In this document: positions 45,725 to 57,379 of the stretch, piece after piece
How positions within the stretch are numbered: position 1 is the stretch's first letter
Layout: each line of letters opens with the position of its first letter
Source: Ottelia alismoides
Lineage: Eukaryota; Streptophyta; Magnoliopsida; Alismatales; Hydrocharitaceae
Length of the DNA: 64,000 nt
Direction of reading: 5' to 3'
NCBI GenBank assembly: GCA_037367405.1
Contig: JAZKJV010005534.1
Location: 310,001 to 374,000 of the forward strand
Notes under the pieces: model-generated
Seen by the model: the letters and a program-made list of their open reading frames with translations, nothing else
What the model was told of the DNA's origin: nothing
The model's database searches: none
Translations under genes and position numbers: made by a program

Positions 45725-48700
45725 TGTAGCATCCGGTTTCCAATCAATCCCGAACTCGTCCGATTTTGGGTCTAATGAACCCAAAAACGTTGTCGGTCAA
45801 TACTAAACAACCTAAAATGACCAATTGATCATGAATCAAAAGTCGTTCGGGTGAAATCGACCGAAAATCGGTCACACCGTAACGCGCGCCGTGAAAAAGC
45901 CGCGACGCAAATTCGGAAACCGTTAAACGAACCGAGACCGTCATTAGATCCGATTCGACGATACAAGACCAACGGAATCGACCGTTCGTCAATCGGAGAT
46001 CATTTGATATTTTTAAATTACAAAATTTAACCTTAAACAAAAATTGTATCCGAAAATTTCGGGTATTCAAAACCCGATCAAAAGTATATGGATATTATAC
46101 TCATTTTGATCGTCGTTTAGAGACGGTCAAAACGAGATGTCTCACGTCAAAATCCGAGACCCGAAGCGCATATACGGTCAATTTTTATATATGTCAAATA
46201 AAAAGATTTTAAAAAAAATAAAATAATAAAAGTTTGCTAACTGTGGTAGCAGGAGACGGCATATTGCTACTTTAGTATATAAATATATATTAATCTCTAA
46301 CAGCAGACAACATACTACGTTAATTTTCTTTTAAAAAGAAAAGAAAAGAAGTTTCTCTCCAATCCACGTAGGGCCTTCTCCTCTCCACTTGGCCGAAAGT
46401 AGACATTTCTTCTCCCTATATATATCAGTCATCTCTTCCTTCTGTTTGTTCCAAAAACCCATCGTAATCCCCCCTTCTTCTGCAACGGTGGCTGGAGTTA
46501 CTCATATTCAAGCACAAGTAGGAGCCTCCAGGGATGCTGCACCCATCAAGGTTGCTGATGTAGTCAATTCTCCCTCTAGAGCAGCTGAAACTACTCCTTG
46601 CAGCTGAAGGCTGCCACTACCTGTTCATCTTCTTCAAATTTGGGGTAAATTTAAGGTACAATCCTTTTCCTCCTCAATTGCTGCCAATGCATGTTCAATC
46701 AAACCACCCTTAAAAGCCATGCACGTGTCATAGTATCTTCTTTTGCTAAATGAGTAAAGTTTTATGTATTTTCTGCTACAAATCTCTATTTGAATAAATA
46801 CGGGGCATGAAATTAAATCACAAAAAAAAATATATCGAAATGTCAGTTATATACTGTGAATAGGTGGCCTTTTAAAGTTACAGGCAGATGCCTTCTGAAT
46901 GCTTATTGTTTGTGTATATGTGTTTCTTATTGTTTATATACATGGAAAATACATTCACATCTTTTAATTAGGCAGTCAACTTCTGTTGTCTAGTTCTGCA
47001 AGCTTTTTACTAAGTTTGATATGATTTAACTTATAATGGCATCTCTTTTTTTTTATATATATCTCCAGAGTAAAAAAAATGAGTTTTCTTCTATTTTAAG
47101 ATTTGTTAATAGCATGATGGATTGTTTGTGCCGTGCATGGTTTAAATACTAATTTCATATTCTAGATGAAACTCTGAAATATATATAAATATATTCTTCA
47201 CTGATGAAGGGAAATCATCGATTAATGGTTCGTATATTAATAAGTGCACTGAGATGCACTGCTTCTTTTGATAAGAGAAATAAGTGCACTGAGATGCACT
47301 GCTTGTTTCGATAAGAGAATTTAAATAATGGTTAAGAAAGTTTAGTTGCATTACTCTATTGTTCCTGTTATAAATATTGACACCTGACATGGCATTCTTT
47401 CCGGGTCAAAGTATGTCATGGTGACCCTCATCAGTTCAGTGTCCGTCTCTTTTGGGGGGGGGAAATGAGGAGACAATTGCTTAGGGTGAACTGTTGTCAG
47501 TAAAGGCCTGAACCGAGATGTGAATCACTGGCTGAGTGCTAGAATCTCAGCCATTCTTGAGAGATGGTTTAGGCCTCTTTAGACTGCTGGCATGTGTTAT
47601 GTAATTGGCTATAAAATATTTCCACTTGTTGTAAATAAATATTGAATGCAAACCACTATATTATGGAAAACACTAGGTGAAATAAAGAAGATCTGCCACT
47701 AATCCTAAAATAGCTTGACTCCATATTTATGTATGATTCTGTAGCAACATTTGATGTATGTTTCCATATCAAGATATTGCATTATAGTCCTCTATCACAA
47801 AATTTTTAGAAGATCATATAATCTTATATGTGCCTTTAGATATGCTAGTTATTTATCAACTATTTCTAAACAAAATCTTATTGGAAAAACCTCGTTATTT
47901 TCCAATTATAGTTTATTGCATCATGTTCAAATTGCCACTTCCATTAATTCAAACAAAATATGGGAAATGACAGTTGTGTAGGGATGTTTTTCCCCATTTT
48001 CAAATATATATTAGATTTTGTTATCCACTTTGATTGGTTAACCGTGAGATGGCCTCGTTGTTATTTCCTCCCAACAATATTATCTGAAGTTGAAATTTGT
48101 CACAGATGTTACTTTAAATGAGACTATGAAATGGGAACAAGGACATTATTGGGAATAAAATTCTAACTTAGGGTAGCATATAACCTTCCCATGTTAAAAA
48201 AAAAGAGAGTTCAATTTAGGCAAACTGGTCCATGTACGCCTTGGAGTTCACAGATGGTCAGTTGTGAGAAGTTTAGATACGTCTCATAGGAAAATTAATT
48301 GATGATCTTGATCGACGAAATTGTCAGTTGAACCACACAAGTTTCAGATGATTAGTCATGTAGGAAGAAAATATTGATCAATGATGTCTGATAATTAAGA
48401 GTGCCGGTCACGGTGAATCTTACACCTGACTGTGCGAGGGCGCGGTGACCCTCAACTGGGCGGAGGAAAGGAAGCCCAGATAGGGCAGCGGCCGCCAAGT
48501 GCGCGGGTCTAGGATCCCAGTCCTCTTCACGGTTTTTACGCGAGCTCGCAGTGTTTTTACGCCTCGTTGGGATCTCGACTTTAGACCTTTCCGCTGACCC
48601 TGTTTTAGGATACCCAGGCGGGGGATCCTTGGTTTTCAGTTTTACGTACGAGCTCGGTTGCCCGTTACCGGTCGGGCTGTTTTTCTAGAGCGACTTCCCC

Positions 48701-49949
48701 GGAAGTCCCTCTCACCCGTCTCAGTGGCGTAGTTGGGGAGTAGACCTATCCCTCTATTGGACCGGCCTTCCAACTAGAGGGCGAGACGGAAGAGCCATTT
48801 GCAGGCTTCTTCACCGCTTGAGTTTTCTTTCGCCAAACAGACTTGGCGATTCTACATCCAGATCATCCATATCTACATCTATATCTACATCTAAATCATC
48901 AAGAGTTGCATCTGAGAGAGTTAGAATGAAGGTTTGGAGGAAATTACAATTAAAATTGAGTTGATTGGAGGTGACTTTAATCTGATTCGAAATCTCTATA
49001 AGTTAGTGGACGTGTTGGGAACTTAGTTAGGATGCATTACACAACACCGCATGCCTACGGAGGCCCCCCAACCCTAAGGTAGTTTAATACCTTAGAGTCA
49101 TAGTGTGAGGCTACACACAGACCAAGACCACGGACTATCCATTAACTTAAAAGGAGTAAATAGAATTAAGGATCAAATCAGTCATCATTATATCAGTCCA
49201 TCATCGGAAACCATGACATGATCTCAATGACAAGAATGTAGTATTTACATGTGCCATCAAGTTCCGCAACATGATCTCCAAGACCCAAAATCATGATCTT
49301 AAAACACAGGAAATTATTATATGTTAGATTTGTCATCTAAACTTTATATAAATATATATATATATGGGATGAATGGGAAAAAGGGGAGAACAATTGAACT
49401 TAATGTCAAACAGTTGAAAACCCTTTTACTTACGCAAGTAGATGTAAATTTTAGTTATTCCACCTTTCTACTTGCTCTCTTTTGCACATAAAATTTCTTG
49501 TTATTTATTTTAAACTACGGGTTTGTATTCACAATTGTGACTCCTTTTCTTCCTTGCACACATGGCAGGAAAGGAGTCTGTTGTTCAGTAGCTATACAGG
49601 GTTCCAAGAGACAAGGTCTATACTAGACGGTATGTTATTCTTTTTGTCTCAGTTTTTGTTCGGTTGTTAATGTTATATGCTTCTTTTCTCTTCAGTCAGA
49701 TTTTGGGATATACTGTATGTACTTTCAGACATTGTACAGGTTGAAAATGAAATGAAAGTTAATGAAATAAATTCTTGGTGATATTTATCTTTATTATCTT
49801 GTGGTTGTGAATGTGAATGTCGAATGTCACTTGCAAATATATTCATTGCGAAAAATTTCCCCATAAAATTATGTTTTTAATGCGATGTCATAAATGGAAT
49901 TTTGGCGAATTGTGTCGTAAACGGGTACCCGGATCCTGAGGGGTTCACA
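45725..49949 (+). repeat. Tekay 3' LTR
   Basis: Nearly identical to 37772-42003. It differs by isolated substitutions (C/T at the eighth base), a G run of 9 instead of 15, and small A-run changes. The 40-bp tandem duplication recurs at 47239-47318. Confidence 0.96.
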
Positions 49950-49954
49950 GTCTG
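49950..49954. repeat. Tekay target-site duplication, right copy
   Basis: GTCTG, identical to 37767-37771. Confidence 0.9.
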
Positions 49955-51071
49955 ACACCTCTTTTGTTTTCTTGCGAGGGACCGCTGACCGGGGAGGATC
50001 GCCTAGGGGATCCTGTGCATCCTTGGGAGGAGGAGTCGGCTATTCTACCCTAGCCGATAGGAGAGAGCAAGAGAGCTTGAGAGAGAGAGACAGTTGACTT
50101 CTTTGTATTTTTGTGAGGGAGAGAGTCATTTAATTTGTAATAATACAGGACTTGAATACTCGAACACTTCGGGCCTCATTTCCGGTTGTTTGTTCACCCG
50201 GGGGCTCACCATGGTTTCTCGTGTTTTCTCGACTGTCATTTTCCGGTTTTGATTTCTTTTTCATTTCTTTTGTGGATTGAGCCCTTAGTTGTAGGCCTTG
50301 ATTGATCGATTAGATTAGGTCCAAACACCCTAACAAACAATTGCATGTACCTATAGCTCATGCTTGGACTTAGTTTAATTAAAACAGCGAAGTCACTCTT
50401 CTTTGATCCGCACACCACGAGTTCTCCCCGCAAAGCGCTTTCTCCTAAACTCAAGTGTGTTGAGCAGAGGAGGGGTGAGCCTAGACCGGATCTTTGGATT
50501 GGAGATTAGTGATTAGCTTGTGGTTCTTCACATTAGAAGTTGCCTACCTTATGACGATTTTCGCATTACATACCGGCATATAGATTAGGTTTTTAAATTT
50601 CTGCTTTGCATCCCGCATGGAGAGAGCTGGGATTCGCTGTAAGTCTTCTTACTTTGCATCCATCATTTAGGCACAAAGGTGAGATTTCCATCTTGGTGCC
50701 GACTAGCATTGGCTTTTACTGACTCTATTCTCCCTCTGTTTTTGGACAAAGTAGGATAAAAAAATACAAAATCGTTAGGCGCTTGTTTGAATCTACTCAA
50801 AAGAAGCGATAACACCAAAAAAATTAAAAAGGGGACTGCTAAGAAAACTTTGACCTAAATAAAATTAGTAATTGGACTCATTGATTGGGGAGAGTAACAC
50901 CCTCACTTGTTTTCAGGTTGCAAGGGAAGGTCTCCTTCCAAGTGAGGTGAGCACTTCGTAAGGATTAGAGCCCAAATCCCAGTTGTGGCTGCCTTGTGTA
51001 TCGCCTGGATTTCCGAAGTATTGGCGCTACTATCGTACGTAGGCGAGTAGGGCTTGGTCGCCATTGGTGAC
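49955..51071 (+). other. Element A leader, second part
   Basis: Continuation of the Athila-type leader. Contains a purine-rich run (50064-50110, GAGAGAGCAAGAGAGCTTGAG) and no convincing gag frame. It ends against the inverted LTR of element B. The rest of element A, if present, lies beyond the window to the right of element B. Confidence 0.6.
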
Positions 51072-54000
51072 TGATTCGGCCAAAAATAGGTGGTCTTAAA
51101 TTCACACAAAGCGTGAACTCAGTCGGTGTGTTGACCACACTAAATCCGGACTAAAGTCAACAAATAACCCACAAGCAAATCAAGCAATGAAAAACAGGTG
51201 TGAGTTAAAATTTATTTTTAACTCTGCACAAATGATGTAAAGGGCAAGTATGCAGAGAGTTCGAACACAGGGAGCAAACAGTGTAGCTCAAGCAAATGAC
51301 TGCACGAGTGTGTGTGTGTGAGTGTCTACACTAAGCAACTACAATTTTTGTGGGTTTTTAATTAATTTTTTTTTTAATTTTGTATTTTGATTTTTGATTT
51401 TCTAATTTTTATATTTTATATTTTATATTTTTTTGTTTCTTTTTCAATATTGGAAAGTAAAGGCAATATAATACAAGGCAAGCTAAGGTATTTATAAAAA
51501 TGTGCAAAAATACTCAAAAGTTCAGAAATAAAATGTTTTTGGGATTTTTAATGTTTTTTACTGTTTTTGTGATTTTTGGGGGCTTTTTCAAGATGTTTTT
51601 GGTATTTTTAAAGTCTGAAATAAGGGAAAACAGTGCAAACAAGGCTGGCTGTGAGTAAAATGTAAGTTAAAAATACCAACCAGTAGCAAAATTGTTTCAC
51701 ACTATTTTTCAAATAAAAGTAACAAAATGAGGAAGAAACAGAAGCTGAGTTTGCAATTTTTGGTTTTTTCTACTATTTTCTATATTTTTTTGAAGTTTTT
51801 GAGTGTTTTTGAATTTTTTAGTGTTTTTCTTTTGAGATTTTTAGTGATTTTTGGAATGACACTAAAATAGGATAAAATAGACACTACGTGAATTTTTTGG
51901 AATTTTTTGGAGGTGTTTTGATATTTTTTTGGTATTTTCTAAGGTAGACAGTACACAAAAAGGCTGTTTTTGATTTTTTATAAATAGGAAAATAAAATAA
52001 AATCAAAAACTAAATATATGGCGTGAAAGTACACGTGTCCAGTAGCCTAAGTCTATTTTTGTGGAATTTTTGGAGTTAAAATGATATTTTAATTAATTAG
52101 AACAAGACTCCAATCATCAAACAGTGCTGGCAAGGGCATACATGCAAATAATGAAACATCCAGGGGCACGTACGCAATTTTTCCACAAACTATTACTCTG
52201 AAACTTGCATTTCAAAGATTAAACACAAATATCCAAACCCGCAAGGGTATATGTGCAATTTACCCACAGGACGCGTGACTTGCACGCGCCTAGGAGGGGT
52301 ATTTTTGCAATATTACAAAGCTCAGGGGGTTCGATGCAATTTCTCCAGAATATTACAACTTGACATAAATGTTCATGGACTTAAACGAAATACACAAACA
52401 ACCGAGGGTATCCTTGCAAAATGCCCACCCCCTCACGTGTACAGGTCACGTGAGGTGACGTGGCGAGGGACCCAAACGCAAATAAACAAAGTCTAGGGTT
52501 TGTCTTGCAAATATTACAAAATATTTTAAACTACAGACGAAAGTTTATAGACTAAATATTAAATACAAAAATGCGCGAGGGTGAGGATGTAAAATACCCT
52601 TGGCGCGCGATCCAACGGCGATGAAGAGGCCACTTGACACGTGGCACGATCTGGACGGCCGATGACGCTTCGCTGTGGACGTCTGAGATTAGATCTCGGG
52701 CGAGATCGACGGTGGCTGAGCGCTGATGATCTGACGGCCCACGTTCTAACTGGAGGGTCTCCTCGATCGGACGGCGGTGGAGGCAGCTGGAAGAACGAGG
52801 CGGAGCTCCGGCTGGGCGAAGTTCGCCACGCTCCTCTGGCTGGCTCTGATGGCTATTGAGCTCCAAAATGAACGAGGAGCCTCCTGCAGGTCTCGGGTGA
52901 CTTCTGGAAGCTTCAAAATCCACCGGCGAACGCCGGTGCTCTCGCACGGAGGTGGCGGAGCTGCGAGGCTCCAGGTGCTCCGGCGAGAGGGCGAAATAGC
53001 TCCAGGAGCGTCAATGTACTTCAATACCTGCACCAAAACGTTAGAGAGGTCGAGGGCAAAATGCCTCGACCTCGGGTGGCTCTCAAAATGGACGGGGAGG
53101 CGCAATAGGGTCTCGCCGGAGTTGCGCTCCGGCGAGGTGATCGATTAGGTGAATGAGTGATTGATTCGACTCAGAACAATGGGGAAATAATCCTAGAACT
53201 AACAGGAACTGAAAGGGGATAAAGAGAAGGCAAGAACAGCCTCGATGGCCTAGGGCCAGAGGGTGGTTACCTCGACGGCAGTGCTTCGCCGGAGGTTGGA
53301 ACGCGCGACGATCAGGTGCTCTCCCGACGCCTGGAAGCCTGGAGCTCAGAGCTGTCACCTCTGGGTACCTTTAGCTCGACCAAGGGGGAAGGATCATGGG
53401 TAGTTCGCGGTTCAACCCGAGAAAGGAAGATGGTGGGTTGTATTTGAAGAGCATTGGGTGCGTGTTTTCGAGGCATGATCACGGGTGGAGGAAGAAGGTC
53501 TGAGTGGATCTGATGGAGCGGCGATGGAGATGGATCAGAGCGGCGCAACTTCCATGAAGGAAGCGGCGGCAAAGGACGAGCGGCGCGACCTAGGAAAATC
53601 CACCAAGGTGGGCAAAAACCCAGGCGCGCCAGAGCTACAGTAGACGAAGGACGGGCTGTTGACCTGCTGGTCAACAGTCGCTAGCTTCTGATTGGCCCAC
53701 GTGGACCAACCAGAAAAAGATAATAAAAAATGTTTTGTTAATTCGTTTAAAAATAGAAAAAGGCCGAATTAATTTTTGGGTAAAAAATAAAAAATGTTTA
53801 TTTTTTTATGTAGTATTTTATTCTGATTTTTATTTATTTTTATGAGTTTTATTTTTACAAGTTGCCTTTTTAACCCTATATAGGTATAATACCTATGGAT
53901 TTTAGTATTTTATTTTATTCTATGTATTTTGTTTCTTTATTATTTTTATTTAGTATTTTATAAAATTATAACATACTTTTATATACATGAATATATTTTT

Positions 54001-54857
54001 ATTGTATTTTTCTGGTTTGTTTTGTGTATTTAATAAAATATAAAGGTGTTTTATACAGGTATAAGTATATGTAATGTATCTATGTACTCTATTATACCAG
54101 TATTTTTATTTTGTATTTTATTTAGGTTTTTATTCTTATTTTAAGGTACATGATTATTATAAGTATTATTTACAACATTATAAAAACATAATAATGAATA
54201 AATAATAAATTGAATATTTTAATATGTACAAGGTACAATGTGGGTCCAAAACTCAACTTTCAGACCGTAGCTCCGCCAAATGCGAAACCACCACCATTGG
54301 ATAGATTATTTTATTCTATATACAATTAAAGGTGAGTACGCTGCATTTGGAGTTTTTATTTGTGAGATACGGGTCTGGGAAGTTGGCATTCTGGATTTTT
54401 ATTTAGACCATAACTTTTTATCTGTACATTATTTTTCTGTGAAATCAATTTTGTATTTTTCTTTATAAAATTATCTACAACTTTCATGTACAAAGTTTCT
54501 TTATTTGATGTACAAAAAGTGGAACCAAAAATAGGTCCCAAAATGAATAATGAATAGATTGTATAGGTATTTACACTGTATTTCTGACCTTATCTCCCCC
54601 TACTTTATTCCTTGTCGACCTATTCATCAAGATGCCTAGGTCTCGGGGGTTTTGGGTCATAAAATATTTACAATATTTTATTCTTTTTCTTTTCTTTATT
54701 TATTCTATAATTTTGGCCTTAATTACAGCGATTTATACACAATCTGAATGCACATGCATGGATGCTAAGATGATGGATTTAATGCTATTTACAGGCATTT
54801 GCTAGGGTTTTTGGTGCCAAAATGATAGAGTAAAGATGATGAAATGTGGATTCATCA
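51072..54857 (-). repeat. Athila 3' LTR (element B, minus strand)
   Basis: On the minus strand it starts TGATGAATCCACATTTCATC at 54857, immediately after the PPT. The left end is placed at 51072 because the LTR would then end ATCA, complementary to its TGAT start; this end is uncertain by tens of bases. It is homologous to LTR A but clearly diverged, so the two belong to different subfamilies or ages. GC-rich part at 52600-53680 and T-rich part (plus strand) at 51360-52030 mirror LTR A. Confidence 0.85.
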
Positions 54858-54868
54858 TCCCCCTATAC
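54858..54868 (-). other. Polypurine tract of element B
   Basis: On the minus strand GTATAGGGGGA directly before the LTR start TGATGAATCC. Confidence 0.85.
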
Positions 54869-56844
54869 TTTACCTTTGCTAGTCCCTAGCAAACACTTAT
54901 GCAATAAGTGCAAAAAGAAAAAGAAAGGAAAGAAAAAGAAGAAAATTAGATTAAGTTTAATTATCGAACTTGTCTTTGCAAAATCGAAGTTTGGAGCTTA
55001 AGTCGGACCCTTGGGAATTTTAGTGCGGTCGGAACCTTAATGAGAACTAAATTTGAAATCCAACAGTCCTTGAGTATCCCAAAACTCTGTCCAAGTCTCC
55101 TCAATAGCCAGGTCAGAAATATCTCAACTCATACGCAAACTCTTACGACTATGAATCTGACTTGTACAGTGTAAGTGATATGTAGCTCCCCACCTCAGAA
55201 GTGACAAAGAAACAACCTCCCCCAACCTGGTAACTCTAATGCCTCAGTCTAGCAACTCTTTCCTCGAGAAGCGGGGTATTCCCTTCTAAGTTCAAGTGCA
55301 ACCGGCTCAAGAAGGGGGGGAAGAAGTATAGACTTTTGGAAGCTCAGCCAGTGTAGCTGAGTCTCCCGCTGCTAGCTTCATGAGATGTAACATGGATACC
55401 ATAAGCTTTTGCTTTATTGAACTATATACATACTCTGGTGGGATTATTAAATTTTCAATCCGACCCACCACTTTTTTGGAGTTCTTTTTGCATTTTTTTT
55501 TTCAATTGCATCTGTACAACATATCTACATGAGCAGCATATACAAGAAATTTTCCTCTTGAGCCAGTAGACTATCCCTCTTTTGAAGCTTTATTGCAACC
55601 CACGGCTTCTGTCTTTAGTCTTCATCACCACTAGACCAAGTTGAGGTGCACTTCCTTCACTATAAGAAGAAGAGAGGTTCCGCCTAGAAGTACTACCCTC
55701 ATATGCTACCCCAAGCTAAAGGAAACTGCCTCCTCACCACCTCATCCGTGGAGAGCTATGTGAAAGGTGCAGGTGTCCAAGTTAGGTCATTATCAACAAG
55801 AGTCGTGCGTGTGCTCCGAAATACTCTACTTAGGCAGTCAAGAATCCATTGAACCAAGTCCCGTGATCCTCAAAGAATTAAGTCAACTAGACCTGAAGTA
55901 CCTCAAACCCAGTTCCTATAAGGTTCCTGTTATTAAGTAGATTTTAAGGTCCAATCAAGCTCCAATCTCCGGATTTTACTTAGACTTGTTCAACTATCAA
56001 ACTCAATCCGAAAAATGCTCATGCTATGCAATGGTATGCAGAAAATATTTTTGTGATGCAATTTTCAAGATTTTGAACTTTTTATGGATTTTTGAAAAGA
56101 TGATGCATGCATATGCAGATGCATTTTTTGTTTTTTTGTCTTTTTCAAAAAGATTTTTCAGATGTTTTTGGATTTTAATTTTTGCAAATGTTTTTGGGAA
56201 TTTTTGAAACAAAAAGATTTTGGCTAAAAACTAGGTGAAAATATGTACACGGGAGTGCTTCTTTATATACACAAGAAGTGGATTTTAAGAATTTACAGGG
56301 TAAGTGGTCAATTTTATACATATATATATATAGTGGATTTTTGGTGTGATGTGTATATTCCTCAAACTTATTTGACACAAGCTTTTCACACAATTTTTGA
56401 AAACTATAGTCCAAAATAATTTTCACAAACATTTTACACACAGTTGAAAATCATTTTGCAAAGGCTTTCAAAACAGTATATATAGGTTTTTTTTCAAATC
56501 ATTTTTGCAACCGTCTTTCAAACCATTTGCAAATCATTTTTCAAACATTTTTATTTCACACAAAGAAAAGAAGTTTTACAAACTACACAGGTTGAAAACA
56601 CGAAACAAAATATTTTCAAAATAGTTTTCAATAGATGTTCACAAAGATTTTCAAACTATTTTTCAAACATTTTGCAAAAAATATTTTCACCTGATTTATT
56701 AATCAGTAAATACAAAAAGCATTTGAGGAATAATCACATCTTTTTATTAAGAATTTTTAATGAATTCTAAAGAATTGTTAGCCATATTATTAGGAAAATA
56801 CGAAAGTACGAGTTATGGCTAAAGTATATACGTAGTATATACGA
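54869..56844 (-). other. Element B region between pol and 3' LTR, no env seen
   Basis: About 2 kb without a frame of recognisable similarity. Some Athila elements carry an env-like gene here; none can be read. 56200-56720 is a degenerate TTTTCAAAC/CATTTTGCAAA repeat. Confidence 0.55.
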
Positions 56845-57195
56845 CCCCCCTATACTTAGCTTGAGCTATGTCCTCATAGATCGGAGAGAGAAGAGAAGAC
56901 ATAACTCGTACTAAGTATAGACAAGTCTAAAGAATAAATGAATGGATCAATGAGAAGTTGACCGTCCCCCCTATACTTAGGATCAAATAATCCTAAGTAT
57001 AGCAGACTGTACACAAAGCAGGGAGGGTCAAGGGTGGGAATGAACAGATCGTACTCGGATTGTCTCCCCCTATACTTAGGGTAAGATATCCCTAAGTATA
57101 GACAAGAAGAGGAGACAATGGAGAGGATCGAAAAGTATAGAATAACTCGGGGTGCCAACCCCCCTATACTTAGGACAAAGTACGTCCTAAGTATG
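56845..57195 (-). repeat. Four PPT-like stem-loops
   Basis: CCCCC(C)TATACTTAG on the plus strand begins at 56845, 56966, 57066 and 57159. In each case the complement CTAAGTATAG follows, giving stem-loops at 56850-56920 (long loop), 56971-57002, 57070-57101 and 57164-57195. On the element's own strand each reads hairpin then GTATAGGGGG, the same as its real PPT at 54858. Confidence 0.9.
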
Positions 57196-57379
57196 GAAAA
57201 CTGTCTACAAGGGCGGCACCTTTGTGATAGATAAAGAAAATAGAAAAGGAAAAGAAGAAAAGAAGAAAAGAATACTTCAACCGAAAACAGAGTGATATAA
57301 ACAGATAGATCTGTACAGCGGGAAGTAGCATTTGATCACCATGTATGAGATGTAGATGATGAGAATCAAAGGACACATC

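Larger units (their letters stand above)
37772..49949 (+). mobile_element. Ty3/gypsy chromovirus, Tekay (Del) type, 12.2 kb, internally deleted
   Basis: 4.2-kb LTRs (TGTAGCACCC ... GGGGTTCACA), Met-tRNA primer site, and the pol order protease, RT, RNase H, integrase, chromodomain. GTCTG duplication. The LTRs are nearly identical, so the insertion is recent, yet gag is reduced to its first codons and the N-terminal RT is deleted. It sits in the leader of element A and is thus younger than element A. Confidence 0.96.

Noticed and set aside
50903..51109. Minus-strand frame with MATKPYSPTYDSS
   Set aside because: It spans the boundary between the element A leader and LTR B, so it is unlikely to be a gene.
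54858..57379. Athila env-like gene
   Set aside because: No frame over about 95 codons and no signal or membrane pattern.
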